Below are positions 49,831 through 61,900 of a DNA stretch of 64,000 nt, piece after piece (position 1 is the stretch's first letter; each line of letters starts with the position of its first letter). The notes below the pieces were generated by a model. It saw nothing but the letters and a program-made list of their open reading frames with translations. It ran no database searches and was not told where the DNA came from. A program made the translations under genes and the position numbers. The stretch comes from Saccharum officinarum. Lineage: Eukaryota > Streptophyta > Magnoliopsida > Poales > Poaceae. Location of the stretch: assembly GCA_020631735.1 (NCBI GenBank), contig CM036167.1, positions 2,112,988-2,176,987 of the forward strand. Direction: 5' to 3'.

Positions 49831-52265
49831 TGAAGGGTCGAGATGGCAGACTAGAGGGGGGGTGAATAGTCCTTTCTAACATTTAAACGCGTTGGCAAAC
49901 CGAAACAAATCCGGAATTAAACTTATCGGTCTAGTCAAGACTACACCCCTCTATCTAAGTTCTCTAGCACCTTGCAAAGATCCTAATTAAGCAACTAAGG
50001 TGCTAAGCTTAGCAAGAGCTCACCTAATCAATTCTAGAGCAAGGTCACACAAACCTATGCCACTAGTACTTTGCACACTGGGGAGCTCCTATACAACTAG
50101 TAAGCAAAAGCATAAAGCTCCCAGGCTCACTAGCAATGCTCAATAACAAGGCAACCAATGCCAAATTAGAGAGCGCAAAATACTTAGCTACACAAACTAA
50201 GCAATGTGACTAACAAGGTTACACAAACCAAATTAGTCACGCAAGGGGAAGCTTCTAGCTACACAAGCAACAAGACAACTAGCAAGCTACACAAGCAACC
50301 TAGTCACGAGAGCTACTACACAAGCACAAGTAAATATGAAAGTAAATACAAGCTTGTGTTGCACGAAGGCAAACCACCGAGAAGAGTAGACAATGTTGAC
50401 ACGGTGATTTTCTCCCGAGGTTCACTTGGTTGCCACCAAGTTACGTCCCCGTTGTGTCGACCAACACTTCGTGGTTCGGCGGCTAATCGGTATCCACAAC
50501 CAAGCTCTCCCAAAGAGCACCGCAAGAACCCACCATCAAGTGTGGTAGCTCAATGACACGCTCAACTAAAGTTGCTCTTCGCGATCCCTACGGGGTGAGC
50601 ACAATCCCCCTCACAAAGCTTCTCCGGAGCCTCGCACAATCTTCTTGCGAGCTTCGACAGAGCCACAAGCCACCAAGCTATCTAGGAGGTGGCAACCTCC
50701 AAGAGTAATAAGCACCACTGGCTTGCAACACGAACACCTAGTGCCACTCAAGCAATCCTCACGATGCAATTGCACTAGAATCACTCACTCGCTTATTGAT
50801 TCGCAATCTAGCAAGCACAAGTGAGTTAGAGGCTCTTCTAGCACTCCCAAAGCATGGACACTAAGTCCTAAGGGTGCCAAGCACTAGCCAAAGCCAGCCA
50901 AGGGGCTATTTATAAGCCCCCACACAAATATAGCCGTTGTACCCCTTCACTGGGCACAACACGCGTCGACCGGACGTGCCGATCGAACTGACCGGACGTG
51001 CTGCACCGTGTCCGATCGCCCTGTGCCATCCAAGTGTCCTCCGTATTCAACCGCGGCTGCCTGATCCTCCAATGGTCACTGTGCGCCAACGGTCAAACGC
51101 AATGACTGGACACGCTCCACGCAACGACCGAACACGACAGTGCCAGCGTCCGATCACAGTCCAGAGAGGTTCTAGAGAGCTCCAATCGTGACCGAACGCG
51201 TCTGATCGCATGTGACCAGACGTGTCGCGCGTCCGATTAGCTCTTTGCCATGCTCTGCTCCTCTGGGTGCCTGATCGGGTGCACCGGTCCCACAAGTTAT
51301 CGGACGCACCGATGCAAAACCCTAGCCCGTACGTCTCTGCAGCAGCTGCTACTGACTGGACACGTTGGTCGTGCGGAGCAAGCGTCCAGTCACTTCAGTG
51401 ACCTCCGTTCACCTCCGTTTCTATCCACGATGACTTAGAGAAAATCTCTGCCACCGGCGTAGTGGAAAATAAGTGTTTCATCTTCACAAAAACACCTAAA
51501 TCCCGCCTCGAAAGCTCAGTGGGAGGCAGAGAGAAACCTAAACCCCTCTCTACCGCTCAAACTCCACCGCCTTCGCAAATGTGCCAACACCAACAAGTGT
51601 TCACCACCTTGTGCACGTGTGCTATCATTTTCACAATCATTTTACCGAAGGAGTTAACCACTCAACTTGCCACGCCACTCGATCCAAGCAACGATGCATA
51701 TTTAGATCACTCGAGTGGCACTAGATGACCGATATGCAAACAAGTTTGCCCCTCTTAATAGTACGGACATCTATCCTAAACCTGGTCATCAACTTCTCTA
51801 CACACCTATGACTGGTGAAATGGAAATACCCTAGGTTATCCCTTTGCCTTGCGCATTCCATTCCATCTCCTCCAATGTTGATGCAACACATGCACCAACC
51901 AATCACCAAATGATATGATCCACTTCATATCATCACGTGACCATATTGGTTCATCGATTTTAACCTCACTTGCTCTTCACCGTTGCGTCGGTCCATCAGT
52001 GCCAAGTCTTGCTCAAGATTCACCGTCCCACAGTCCATCGCTCCAAAGCCTCCGATTACCCTTCACACTTGCAACCAGTCCATCAAGCCAAGTCATGCCT
52101 TGATCTTCTCCACCTTGATCACAGGACTCAATGGCATGTCTCATATGCAATGAGCTCCTTCATGACACCATTACCTATGGACTAATTCCCTGTGTATCTC
52201 ACATAAATACAATTAGTCCACCTAAGGTTGTCACTCAATTACCAAAACCAAATAAGGACCTTTCA
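49831..52265 (-). mobile_element. Solo LTR of Sirevirus-like family
   Basis: The minus strand reads TGAAAGGTCCTTATTTGGTT (from 52265) to CCATCTCGACCCTTCA (to 49831), 2435 bases, colinear with the LTRs at 32932 and 40690. The flanks are GCACC (49826-49830) and GCGCC (52266-52270), a 5-bp duplication with one transition. There is no internal region, so it is the product of LTR-LTR recombination. A TATA box (minus strand, 50907-50914) and the GACCGGACG motifs (50970-51350) are present but mutated, largely C to T or G to A, so it is older than the complete element. Confidence 0.88.
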
Positions 52266-54440
52266 GCGCCTCCGTCGTCGCCTTCCCTGTTTCGGTGGGC
52301 GCCGCGCGCTCGTCAGCTTTGGCTGTCATGGCCGCATCGACCTTTGTCATTAAAGCCTTTCCCACCATGGCCCCCTCAGCCTCTTGCTGCTTGGCAGCCT
52401 TGGCCTCAGTGTTGGCCTTCTCCTGTGTGGTTCGTGCCGCCTCGGTGGCGTGAACTGACATGGCTCCACGCTGTAGGGCGGCCCCGGTGACGGCCACCCA
52501 CTGGGCCATCCGACTAGCCTCACCGGGAGAAGAAAGGGCCCTCGACTTGAGTGCCTTTGGGACGCCAAGGGAGGCACCCCTGCCCTCTAGCGCACGCTGT
52601 AAGAAGAAACAGGGTAGGTCAGTCATAATAATGAGAAAATGCCATGGGGAAACATAAAACCACCGTGTCGCACATACCTCGATTTGGGGAAAGGAATCTT
52701 CCTCTTTTTTGTTGTCGTGACGATCGCTGTGGCCATCCCCGCCCCTAGTTCCTGTTGCTAGGATGGCGACGACGGCGGCGGTGATGGGGCGACAGAAGCC
52801 TCTGCTATCAAAGACCCTAGGTTAGGAGACACTGGGGCATTTGGAGCCAGAGACCAACCTTCGGTAGCCGAGCCACCTCCTCAGTCTTCCGTGGAGGGGG
52901 CGGAGGTACCCCCTAGAGGAAGATTTGCCTGCCATCCCCACCATGGGCACAACCGCCGATGCCCCGGGAGGAGCAGCCCTCTGTTCTGAGGCATCTTCGC
53001 CTCCTACTAGGAGCGTTAGCCTCCCCTAGGCCTCTCAGGCCTCGGTGCCGAGGAAGGGGTCCCCCGCAGCACCATCATTTCGCCAGGGCCAAGGGGCCAG
53101 ACCCTCGCCCTCTTTTCTAGGAGCGCCGAGCTCCCCTGAGGCCTTGGCCCCCTAGTAGGAGCCCTTTGTGGGGGCACCTTGCCCTCCTCCTTCCTATCCG
53201 AAGAAGTATCAGAATCATCGCTGTCTGTTTTTGGCTCAGACGGCGACTCCTCCCGGGGAAGCCCGTCGTGCTCCTGCTGTCACCGATGCTTCTCGAGGGC
53301 TTCCCTCACGCGAATGTCTTCATCACACTTCCTTTTTGTGGCATCCTTCTTCTACTTCTACCCCTCGGCAAAAAGCCAGTTCCGCTCCTGCCGCTCGCAG
53401 CCTTCTAGAACCGAGGGCTCGGAATCTCTCACCATCACCAGCCCCCTAACAACGAAGTGACATCAGTAGCAGGCGAGGAGACCCATAGAGAACAAAGAGA
53501 TTATGGGCAGAATGGTCATACTCACTAGAGAGATGTGCCCCCGGGTAGGACGCATCGGGACCTAGTTCAAATCTGCCACGGTGAACCCTACGGCCACCGT
53601 GTAAGTCACACTCCTAGTGACCTCCGTCACCGTAAGAGAAGCATCGGACATCTAGCACCCCTCCAATGGTGCCCCCTCCTCCATCTGGTCCAGACACAGC
53701 CGTCGTGCCATCAGTGGCAGCACCTGCCGCCGGTGAAAGGCGACGATGACCCCATCAACGGTAAGACCGTCATCCCACAGCCTCTTCAGGGCATCGAGCA
53801 GCAGCTGCAGCCTGGGCTGCTCAAAAGCAGGGGCTCCCCATCTCCACTTAGTCGGCCTCTCCGTCACGACGTGACCCATATAAGGAGGCAGTCGGTCGTC
53901 GTCGTTGCAGAGGTAGAACTAGCCCTCCTACCATCCCCTGTTGGACGACGTGAGTTGGGCAGGGATGTACAGGTTCTACCGCTCATGGTGCACCTGTAGG
54001 GTACAACCACTGGCCCTCACCATCTTCTGGGGACCTCCGCCATTGGATGCCTTGGTAAAGTGCTCTACCTTGAAAAGGTAGAGCCAGAGGTTCCAGTGGG
54101 GAGGGATACCCAAATATCCCTCACAGACAGCGGCAAAGATGGCCGCCTATGAGATGGAGTTGGGGTTAAAGTTGTGAAGCTCCACCTCATACCAGATGGG
54201 GAGCGCCCGCAAGAATCGACTCACCGGAATCCCCAGCCCCCGCTCATGGAATGCCACGAAGCTAAGGACATAGCCCATAGGCGGATTCAGCATGTCGATG
54301 CCTCCTCCGGCACAATCCATTCCAGCACAGCGGCGTCGGTGATGGGGCGGAGAAGGCCCTCCTCAATGAGTTCCTCTAGCTTCTGCTAGGTCACAGATGA
54401 GCGACTCTAAGGCTCCACGGACAAAGTAGGGGCAACCATG
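52266..54440 (-). pseudogene. Tat antisense ORF, 5' part with putative gypsy-type transposon domain
   Basis: Read on the minus strand from about 54420: EELIEEGLLRPITDAAVLEW, then GYVLSFVAFHERGLGIPVSR, ALPIWYEVELHNFNPNSIS, AAIFAAVCEGYLGIPPHWN and TERPTKWRWGAPAFEQPRL. This is the domain annotated in databases as putative gypsy-type transposon (PF04195). Downstream lies a Pro/Ser/Glu-rich part and an Ala-rich part (TEAARTTQEKANTEAKAAK) cut by the solo LTR at 52265. An intron at about 52677-52592 has GAG/GTATGT and TTACAG sites. Stops such as TAG in SIS-stop-AAIF occur where CAG is expected. Function in the element is unknown. Confidence 0.7.
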
Positions 54441-55340
54441 AGAATGGGTGGCGACGATGGGTGACGGCAACAAAGTTGGCCCCTTTCCTCTTTTTCTCTC
54501 CCTACTCTAGCTCTCCTCGCTCGTGGCCACGGCACATAAACAAGGAAGGCAAGAGCAAATGGTTGGGTAAGGAGACGCTGCACCTAGCGTGCGCATATAT
54601 AGCAAGAACGGGAAGGCGAACAGGTGAAATCTCAGGAGACGGTTGAGTCTAGCACATTTACTACTAAAACAGTAGAAATTGCCATGATTACTTACTTTTT
54701 TCTCAATAACCGCATGGACGCATGTGCCGCATTAACTGCACCTGCCTGTGGGCGAAACGTCCCATCCAGCCCGGACCGCTGCAGCAACCACTCCACCTCC
54801 CTAAGAGAACTGCTTAAAAAGGCACGCCTATCCTCCGCCCACAGCGGGCGACAGACCCTTTCACTAGCTTCCTTCTCTGAGAAGGAAATGCAGGTGCAAA
54901 ACCCTCTATAGTCCAGGAGTTCGAAGGCTAGCTCGCCTTAGGTTCGACAGCCGCCATAGGACAAAGGAATCAGGGATGGCCAAGAGTGAACCCCCTCTGT
55001 GACCAAACCTGAGCGATGAAACTCAAGGTACCCTGAACCATGTTCGAGACCCAATAGGTGTTGATTAGTGGAATCCCATCGAAGGGAGACATCGAGCCCT
55101 TAGATCCCATCAAACAGATCGGAGACCCACTGGACGGCCCTCAGGTGACTCAGAACACACCCTAGGACCACTAGCTGACCCCGAGCAAATGGGGCTTGAG
55201 CCTTCACCTGAACTTACCCATTAACAGCTCACCGGAAGTGCATGGCATATTCCACCCCTCTTTTCTACGAAAGAGAAGCATGAGCGACACCCTTGACCGC
55301 CCTCTTGCCACGAGTAGAGGCTCAGGGGCTGCCCTTGCAC
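54441..55340 (+). other. Tat 3' untranslated region, no LTR seen
   Basis: It probably contains the promoter and leader of the antisense ORF. There is no open frame I trust and no copy of the LTR start TGTCGGGTACC, so the 3' LTR is missing from this side. Confidence 0.45.
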
Positions 55341-55349
55341 CGCGGACAA

Positions 55350-55919
55350 CACCTGGACATGGTGATCATGATGGCCACACTTGGATTTGGACACAACCCT
55401 ACGTGATCAAGGCAAAGGTATATGCTTAAGGGTTATGTTTTAGTAACCAAGACACCGAGTGGGTGTGGTTACATTATAGGATAGATAGTCGTATTATAAA
55501 GAGGGGAATGACGCGGCTATTGAACTCCTAAGTGCCTCTAGGTGTGCATTTCATAATCATATGCATTTGGATAGGTCTAATATCGCCTCAAAAAATGATT
55601 GTGAAAATGCTAACACACTCACACATGACGAGATCACTTGGTGGTGTAAGCACGTTTGCAAAGGCGGTGGAGTTTGAGCGGTAGAGAGGGTTTGGGGTAC
55701 TCTCTCCCTCCCACCGAGCTTGCGAGGCGGGATTCAGGCATTTTTGAGGAGTTGAAACGACTATTTTCCACTACGCCGGAAGTCGGAAAAGAAACGGAGG
55801 CAAACCGAGGTCACAGAGGTGACCGGACGCTGGACCGGACGCGGTCTATGTTTGACCGGACGCGTTCGGTCATCGTCCAGCGTCTGTGCTGTTTCAGTTT
55901 GATGATCGGACGCGTAGCG
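55350..55919 (+). mobile_element. Sirevirus LTR fragment, plus orientation, cut by gypsy LTR
   Basis: It matches the corresponding part of the LTRs at 33340-33870 and of the reverse complement of 58490-59030: GGCAAAGGTATA, AGGATAGATAGTCGTA, TAGAGAGGGTTTGGG, CCGGAAGTCGGAAAAG, then GACCGGACGC motifs. It stops abruptly at 55919 within a GATCGGACGCG motif, where a Tekay-type LTR begins. The left border is approximate. Confidence 0.75.
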
Positions 55920-57110
55920 TGTAACACCTCAGGTGTTTAGCTCCATAATTGCATTGCATTGTATGAGCATAAGCATGCATCATTTCATGTTAATTCATGT
56001 GGTTGCAACAAATGTGACTTGTTTTTAAAGTTTTGTTTGACTCACATCATGTGACACTAGGGAGTTGGTGTAACTAAAGGGTAGAGTAGCCAATTATATC
56101 TCACAACACCTTAGTTATACTTAGGGTCACTCATGGAGCAAGGTTCATGTTGACCAAAATCACCAAAATGCCCTCCAAGGTGTAGTTGACCACCATTGAG
56201 CCCTAGGATGCTCTAGTTTGACCAATTAAAAAGTCCAGCTTAGAGACCTTGCATGGAGGAGCACCCTTAAGCAAAGTTGTAGAGAATTTCATAAGGAACA
56301 AAAGTTCTAATATGGCCATCTCATGAAAATGATCATAACATGCTCAAAAATGGCCACAAGTCAGTATTAGAGGTTGTTTTGGGACTTAGCAATTTTGGCT
56401 AAGTGTGAAGCTGAAAACCGTTTCACTGTACCTCACTTTGGCAACTTGTAACTCACAAACTAGGCCAAACCAGTCCTTGAGCCAATTGACAAAGTTGTTG
56501 TCCACACATAGCTCTACAACATTGTCAACATGACCATCACCTAGTTCTAAATGGTTTAGGAGTTATGGTGTCTTGAAAATTTGGTTTCAGTCGGGGGAAA
56601 TAACTGAAAGTCGGTTCAGCTTTCATGTGCCTCACTTTGGGGTGTTATATCTCACCAACTAAACCGAACCAGCTCATGATGCCTTTTACAAACTTGTAGT
56701 GCTCACATAGGTCTACAACTTTGCTAATTGGAGGTTTCACTAACACGAGCTGGTTTGAGAGTAAATCGTCGACGAAGTTGCCTGTCAGTTGATCACCAAC
56801 GGCACCGTTCGACTCGTTTCAGTTCGTTAGAGAAGGGGGAGTGGCCGACCGGCCACAGGGCCTCGCCGACGCGTGGACACGCGGTGGCGACCGTACGCCG
56901 GTCCTGGCCCCACCGGCCAGTCCACGGCGCCTTCAAGATCGCCACGACGCGTCGAGGCTGCCTCCATTCCCTCTCCTCCCTCGTTCGGCTTCAAAGCGGA
57001 GAAAACGGAGCCGCCATTGTCGCCCCCACTCCGGCGAGCTCGCGCGCACTCCCTACCGCACCACGCTCACCAGATCACGCCCGTTCCTCCGCCTTACCGC
57101 CCTACACCTC
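55920..57110 (+). mobile_element. Tekay-type gypsy LTR, plus orientation, runs into gap
   Basis: It starts TGTAACACCTCAGGTGTTTAG and is nearly identical to the reverse complement of 7328 down to about 6150, including GC-rich DNA near 56730-57110. It is inserted into the Sirevirus LTR fragment at 55920. The rest, and any target duplication, are hidden by the gap. Whether it is a solo LTR or the start of a full element cannot be told. Confidence 0.88.
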
Positions 57111-57210
57111 NNNNNNNNNNNNNNNNNNNNNNNNNNNNNNNNNNNNNNNNNNNNNNNNNNNNNNNNNNNNNNNNNNNNNNNNNNNNNNNNNNNNNNNNNN
57201 NNNNNNNNNN
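57111..57210. other. Assembly gap (100 N)
   Basis: Exactly 100 N. It separates a plus-strand gypsy LTR from the middle of a minus-strand Sirevirus LTR. Confidence 0.98.
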
Positions 57211-59236
57211 TTAAACAAACCACGTTAGTATAAAAGATGGCTAAGCTATTCTAGCACTAGCTCAACTACACTATGCAAGCCACCTATACAACTTAGTGAA
57301 GCAAGGCTATGATCTTTAATACACACCAACAAAGCTAGGTCGCTAAGCTACTTACTCCTATGTGATAAAAGCGTACTCTACACAAGCTACACTAGAAGTA
57401 GTACGAGAAAGTAAAGAGCAAGTGACTTGATTCTTATACCAACGATGTAGAGAAGTAAAGCACTCGAAGAATCAATCACAATGATCAACCACAGAGAAAT
57501 CCTCGGCAAAGAGATGACACAAGATTTTTTACCGAGGTCACTTGCTTCCGCAAGCTACTCCTCGTTGTGGCGATGCACCCACTTGTCGGTTCGCGAGCTA
57601 ATCGACTATCAAGAGTCGAGCCCTCGGCGGGCGCCGCACAACCGCACACAAGATGGGATCCTCCAAGCCACGAGCTCCACTAGAGTATCCAATTGCGAAC
57701 TCCCGCGGGAAGGATCAAGAACCCCTTACAACACTTGGTGAAGGCTCCAACAATCTCCAATTGTGAGCTCAATCACCTCCGCTGCTCCAAGCCGTCTACC
57801 GTGTCGGGAAACACGAAGAGTAACAAGAAATCCGCAGCAACTCGAAGATCAAGTGCCTCTAGAATGCAACTCTCAAGCAATGCACTGAATCTCACTCAAT
57901 CTCACTCAAGATGTGCAACTATGCAAAGAGATGAGTGGAGGGTTGTTCTCTAGCTCAAAGTATGTCTCTATATCTCAAAATGTGCAAGAGTTGCCCTCAA
58001 ACCGGCCAACGTCTATTTATAACGAAGGGGTACGCAGCTAGCCGTTACAGACGACGCAGCGAAAAACGCGCTGACCGGACGCTCCGGTCAGGGTGACCGG
58101 ACGCGTCCGGTCACTACACGACAGCAAGAAACAGTGCGTGTCAGAACTAGCCGTTGCCGTGACGGACGCGCTGAACCGATTGACCGGACGCGACAGTGCC
58201 CGCGTCCGTCGCATTCCAGTATGCTCCCGTTGAGACCGGACGCGTCCGATCGCACGTGACCGACGCGCCGCGCGTCCGATCGTTACTCCGCTTCGCTCTA
58301 CCCTTCTGGACGCCTGACCGGACGCTCCGGTACGTGAGGGACCGGACGCGCCGGTCGCGCGCTCTGATTCGCTCAGGAGAACTGACCGACGCGCTGTTGA
58401 ACTGACCGGACCCACAGTGCCAGCGTCCGATTAGAGTCCAGTAAGCTCCCTGGATGACCGACGCGTCGGTCATCAGTGACCGGACGCGCTGCGCGTCCGA
58501 TCATCAAACTGAAAACCGCGCAGACGCTGAACACTGACCGGACGCGTCCGGTCATACAGAGACCGCGTCCGGTCCAGCGTCCGGTCATCTCTGTGACCTC
58601 CGTTCGCCTCCGTTTCTTTTCCGACTTCCGGCGCATAGAAAATAGGCATTTCACTTCTCCAAAAAGCGCGAATCCCGCCTCGCAAGCTCGGCGGGAGGGA
58701 GAGAGGAACCCAAACCCCTCTCTACCGCTTAAACTCCACCGCCTTCACAAACTGTGCTAACACCACCAAGTGTACACCACCATGTGCATGTGTGTTAGCA
58801 TTTCATAAATCATTTTCAAGGCGTTATGTTAGCTCTTTTACTAGATCCTAATGCATATGCTCAAGACATTGATCTAGTGGCACTTGATTCCGAGCTAACC
58901 GTGATTGCCCCTCTTGATAGTCGGCTATGTATCCTAAACCCGGTCAATCACTTCTCTACTCATCTTAGACCGGCAAAAGGAAACCCTATGGTTATACCTT
59001 TGCCTTGCGCTCTTAGATCCTTCTCTTTCACTTGATCATCATGTCCTTCTTTTATGTGCATCTCCACCATGATCATCATTTCATGTCCATGCACCATCTC
59101 TTTGTGATCTTGTGGCCACCACTCCTTGCCACATACACCTTCATCACATGTGTTGCTTATGCCTAACTCAAAACACTTAACACATGGCATTAGCAACTTG
59201 GTGTCATTAATTACCAAAACCAAACTTGGGCTTTCA
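57211..59236 (-). repeat. 3' LTR of autonomous Sirevirus (truncated by gap)
   Basis: It starts TGAAAGCCCAAGTTTGGTT at 59236 on the minus strand and extends at least 2026 bases. It contains the GACCGGACGCGTCCGGTC motif cluster (58060-58600) and a TATA box (minus strand TATAAATA, 58014-58021). The LTR end is missing in the gap. Confidence 0.85.
58014..58021 (-). promoter_or_regulatory. TATA box of Sirevirus 3' LTR
   Basis: GTTATAAATAGACG on the minus strand, just downstream of the motif cluster, at the same relative place as in the gag-only element. Confidence 0.65.
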
Positions 59237-60311
59237 ATCTCCCCCTTTTTGGTAATTGATGACAACCATCACAAAGATATGAAATGAAATCAATTTTCAA
59301 TTTCGATAGTATTAGCTCCCCTACATATGTGCTTCCATGAGTTTGGTTCAATTGTGCACATATGTATGGATTTGAATTTGGGAGAGTTACTACTATCAAA
59401 TTGATGCTAAGGTATATAGAATGGACCTTTGAAGCGTGATACCAATCGGAGTTGCCTTTATATACCATCCTTAGCATCGATGTAGCTAGACACCACTTGT
59501 AATACATCACTTGTAAAGATCACAAACACTAAAGTACCCCGTGAGATCAACATTATAAGCAAAGGTGTCTAGATACCACTTGTAAAGCTACTCTCAACAA
59601 ATCATCATTCAAGTTCTATTTCTAGCATACACCATTCAATCATGAATATGAATTTAAGCTTTGCAATGCAACAATTCATCATGTTAATGCACATACAAAT
59701 GCAACAAATAATCCATGAGCTTGCTCCCCCTACTTGTGTGCTCAATTTAATTGATCCCTTGATTTCTCTCCCTTTGTAACTTTTCTCTCCCCTGTGACTT
59801 TTCTCTCCCCCTTATTATATCTTATTCCCTCTTTGCAATATCTTTGTGACTTTTCTCTCCCCTTTGTCAACAATCACCAAAAAGGTGCCAATTTTAGTGA
59901 GAGATAAGTCAATCAATATGAGGGAGTCCAAATTATGGTTCAATCTAGATCACTTGCCTAGAATATGTAATTCGGTTTGATCCAAGGACAAGCTTTTTCA
60001 CACCTCATAAAGTATAAGGGTTATCTTGACCATGTTGAATTACACATCATGAGCTCATTTTCTAGATTCAACACTAGGTTTGCAAGCCCACAAACATGTC
60101 ATATGCTACCACTAGATCAATCAAACATAGAAGCAATAGTGGTACCATATATACATCAAAATCATTTGATTTTCATGAATGAGCCTATTTGTCATGCAAA
60201 TATGTCTATATGTTCTAACCATGTCCTTAGCAAAGTATGAATGATATGCCAAACAACTTTACCTTGCTATGTTGGAGGAGAGGCATGTCATATAAGAATG
60301 TGGGGGTGCAC
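59237..60311 (-). other. Non-coding region with repeated PPT-like motifs
   Basis: Directly before the LTR the minus strand reads AAAAAGGGGGAGAT (PPT). Further purine tracts of the GGGGAG type occur at about 59312, 59722, 59769-59815 and 59860, and GTGGTATC/GTGGTGTC motifs at about 59490-59580. It lies between the RNase H stop and the LTR, as in other Sireviruses, where multiple PPT-like copies are a known trait. Confidence 0.75.
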
Positions 60312-60860
60312 TCATTTCAAGTTGGAGAAGTCAAGTATGTTCAATTCATTCTTCAACTTGTAAAATCTCTTTTCATCAAGTGGCTTTGTAAAGATGTCGG
60401 CTAGTTGATCTTCGGTGCCAATGCTCTCAATGCTAATATCACCCTTTTGTTGATGGTCTCTTATGAAGTGATGCCTTATGTCAATGTGCTTGGTTCTTGA
60501 ATGTTGAACCGGATTTTGTGTCATCTTGATAGCACTTTCATTATCACAAAACAAAGGCACATTCTTGAATTTAATTCCAAAGTCATTCAAAGTGGCCTTC
60601 ATCCAAAGCAATTGTGCACAACAACTACCGGCACTAATGTATTCGGCCTCGGCGGTAGATAGTGCAACACTATTTTGTTTCTTTGATGACCATGAAACAA
60701 GAGACCTTCCAAGCAATTGACAAGTGCCACTTGTGCTCATTCTATCAATCTTGCATCCACCATAGTCGGAGTCCGAATATCCAATCAACTCAAAATTAGA
60801 CCCCTTGGGATACCATAATCCAACATCATGAGTGCCCTTAGATATCTCAATATCCTCTTG
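60312..60860 (-). pseudogene. Sirevirus RNase H
   Basis: GYSDSDYGGCKIDRMSTSG, SLVSWSSKKQNSVALSTAEAE (first 20: SLVSWSSKKQNSVALSTAEA), FCDNESAIKMTQNPVQHSRT and HIDIRHHFIRD show the copia RNase H with its D-E-D residues, ending ADIFTKPLDEKRF...NLK at 60312. The frame is continuous from about 60840, where a one-base loss separates it from RT. It degrades the RNA strand during reverse transcription. Apart from the upstream frame change it looks intact. Confidence 0.85.
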
Positions 60861-61900
60861 GTTGCTTTCAAGTGACTTTCTCTAGGTGAAGCTTGATATC
60901 TTGCACACTTGCACACACTAAACATCACATCCGGCCTAGAAGCGGTGACATAGAGCAAACTTCCAATCATGGACCGGTATTGCTTTTGATCTACCATATT
61001 TCCACTATTATCAATACCCAATTGATCATTAGTGCCCATTGGTGTGCTCATTGGCTTAGCATCTTGCAATCCAAACTTCTTGATCATGTCCTTGATGTAC
61101 TTGCCTTGACTTACAAAAGTGCCATTCTTCATTTGCTTGATTTGAAGTCCAAGGAAGTAACTAAGCTCTCCAATCATAGACATCTCAAACTCATTAGCCA
61201 TCATATTTCCAAACTCTTCACAAAAGTCTTGGTTAGTTGATCCAAAGATAATGTCATCCACATAGATTTGCAACACAAACAAGTCATTTCCAAGCTTCTT
61301 GGTGAAGAGAGTGGTGTCAACCTTTCCCATCTTGAACCCTTTAGAGAGGAGAAAGTCCCTCAACCTCTCATACCATGCTCTAGGTGCTTGCTTCAAACCA
61401 TACAATGCCTTCTTTAGCTTGTAAACATGGTCGGCTTCTTGTCATCTTCAAAACCGGGAGGTTGCTCAACATAAACTTCTTCATTGATGTAGCCATTGAG
61501 AAATGCACTCTTGACATCCATTTGATAGAGCTTGATGTTGTGTGCACAAGCATATGCTAATAAGATTCTAATTGCCTCCAATCTTGCAACCGGTGCATAT
61601 GTCTCTCCAAAGTCAAGACCCTCAACTTGAGTGTATCCTTGTGCTACTAATCTTGCTTTGTTCCTTACAACCATGCCATCTTGATCTTGCTTGTTTCTAA
61701 AGACCCACTTAGTACCAATCACATTGTAGTTCTTTGGCCTCTCAACAAGTTTCCAAACTTGATTTCTAGCAAAGTTGTTTAGTTCTTCATGCATGGCATT
61801 TACCCAATCGGAATCCTTCAATGCATCTTCTATCTTCTTTGGTTCTTCTAATGAGACAAATGAGTAATGCTCACAAAAGGATGCTAATCTTGATCTAGTT
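60785..61900 (-). pseudogene. Sirevirus reverse transcriptase, one frame change
   Basis: The frame 62550-61414 carries WVNAMHEELNNFARNQVW, GTKWVFRNKQDQDG, ARLVAQGYTQVEGLDFGETY and MDVKSAFLNGYINEEVYVEQ. After a one-base change near 61418 (CCGACC, where CC-GAC is expected with one more base) the frame 61405-60785 continues with YGLKQAPRAWYERL, the catalytic LQIYVDDIIFGST and GSLLYVTASRPDVMF. All RT motifs of a copia element are present. No in-frame stop interrupts the domain. Confidence 0.88.

Larger units (their letters stand above)
29800..55340 (+). mobile_element. Ty3/gypsy element, Tat type, with nested insertions
   Basis: The order on the plus strand is LTR (29800-31050), PBS (31058-31076), gag, protease, RT, RNase H, a second RNase H, integrase (to about 47694), then an antisense spliced ORF (54440 to 48460). 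The TTGGC.CGCCAGGTAGGGG primer site, dual RNase H and antisense ORF with the putative gypsy-type transposon domain identify the Tat lineage. Within it are a complete copia element (32932-43179) and a solo LTR (49831-52265). Removing these leaves about 12.9 kb. The 3' LTR is not in view; the right end is replaced by other elements near 55340. Many in-frame stops make it inactive. Confidence 0.85.

Noticed and set aside
51915..52185. Plus-strand frames in the solo LTR
   Set aside because: They are antisense or shifted counterparts of frames found in the other LTRs and carry no domain.
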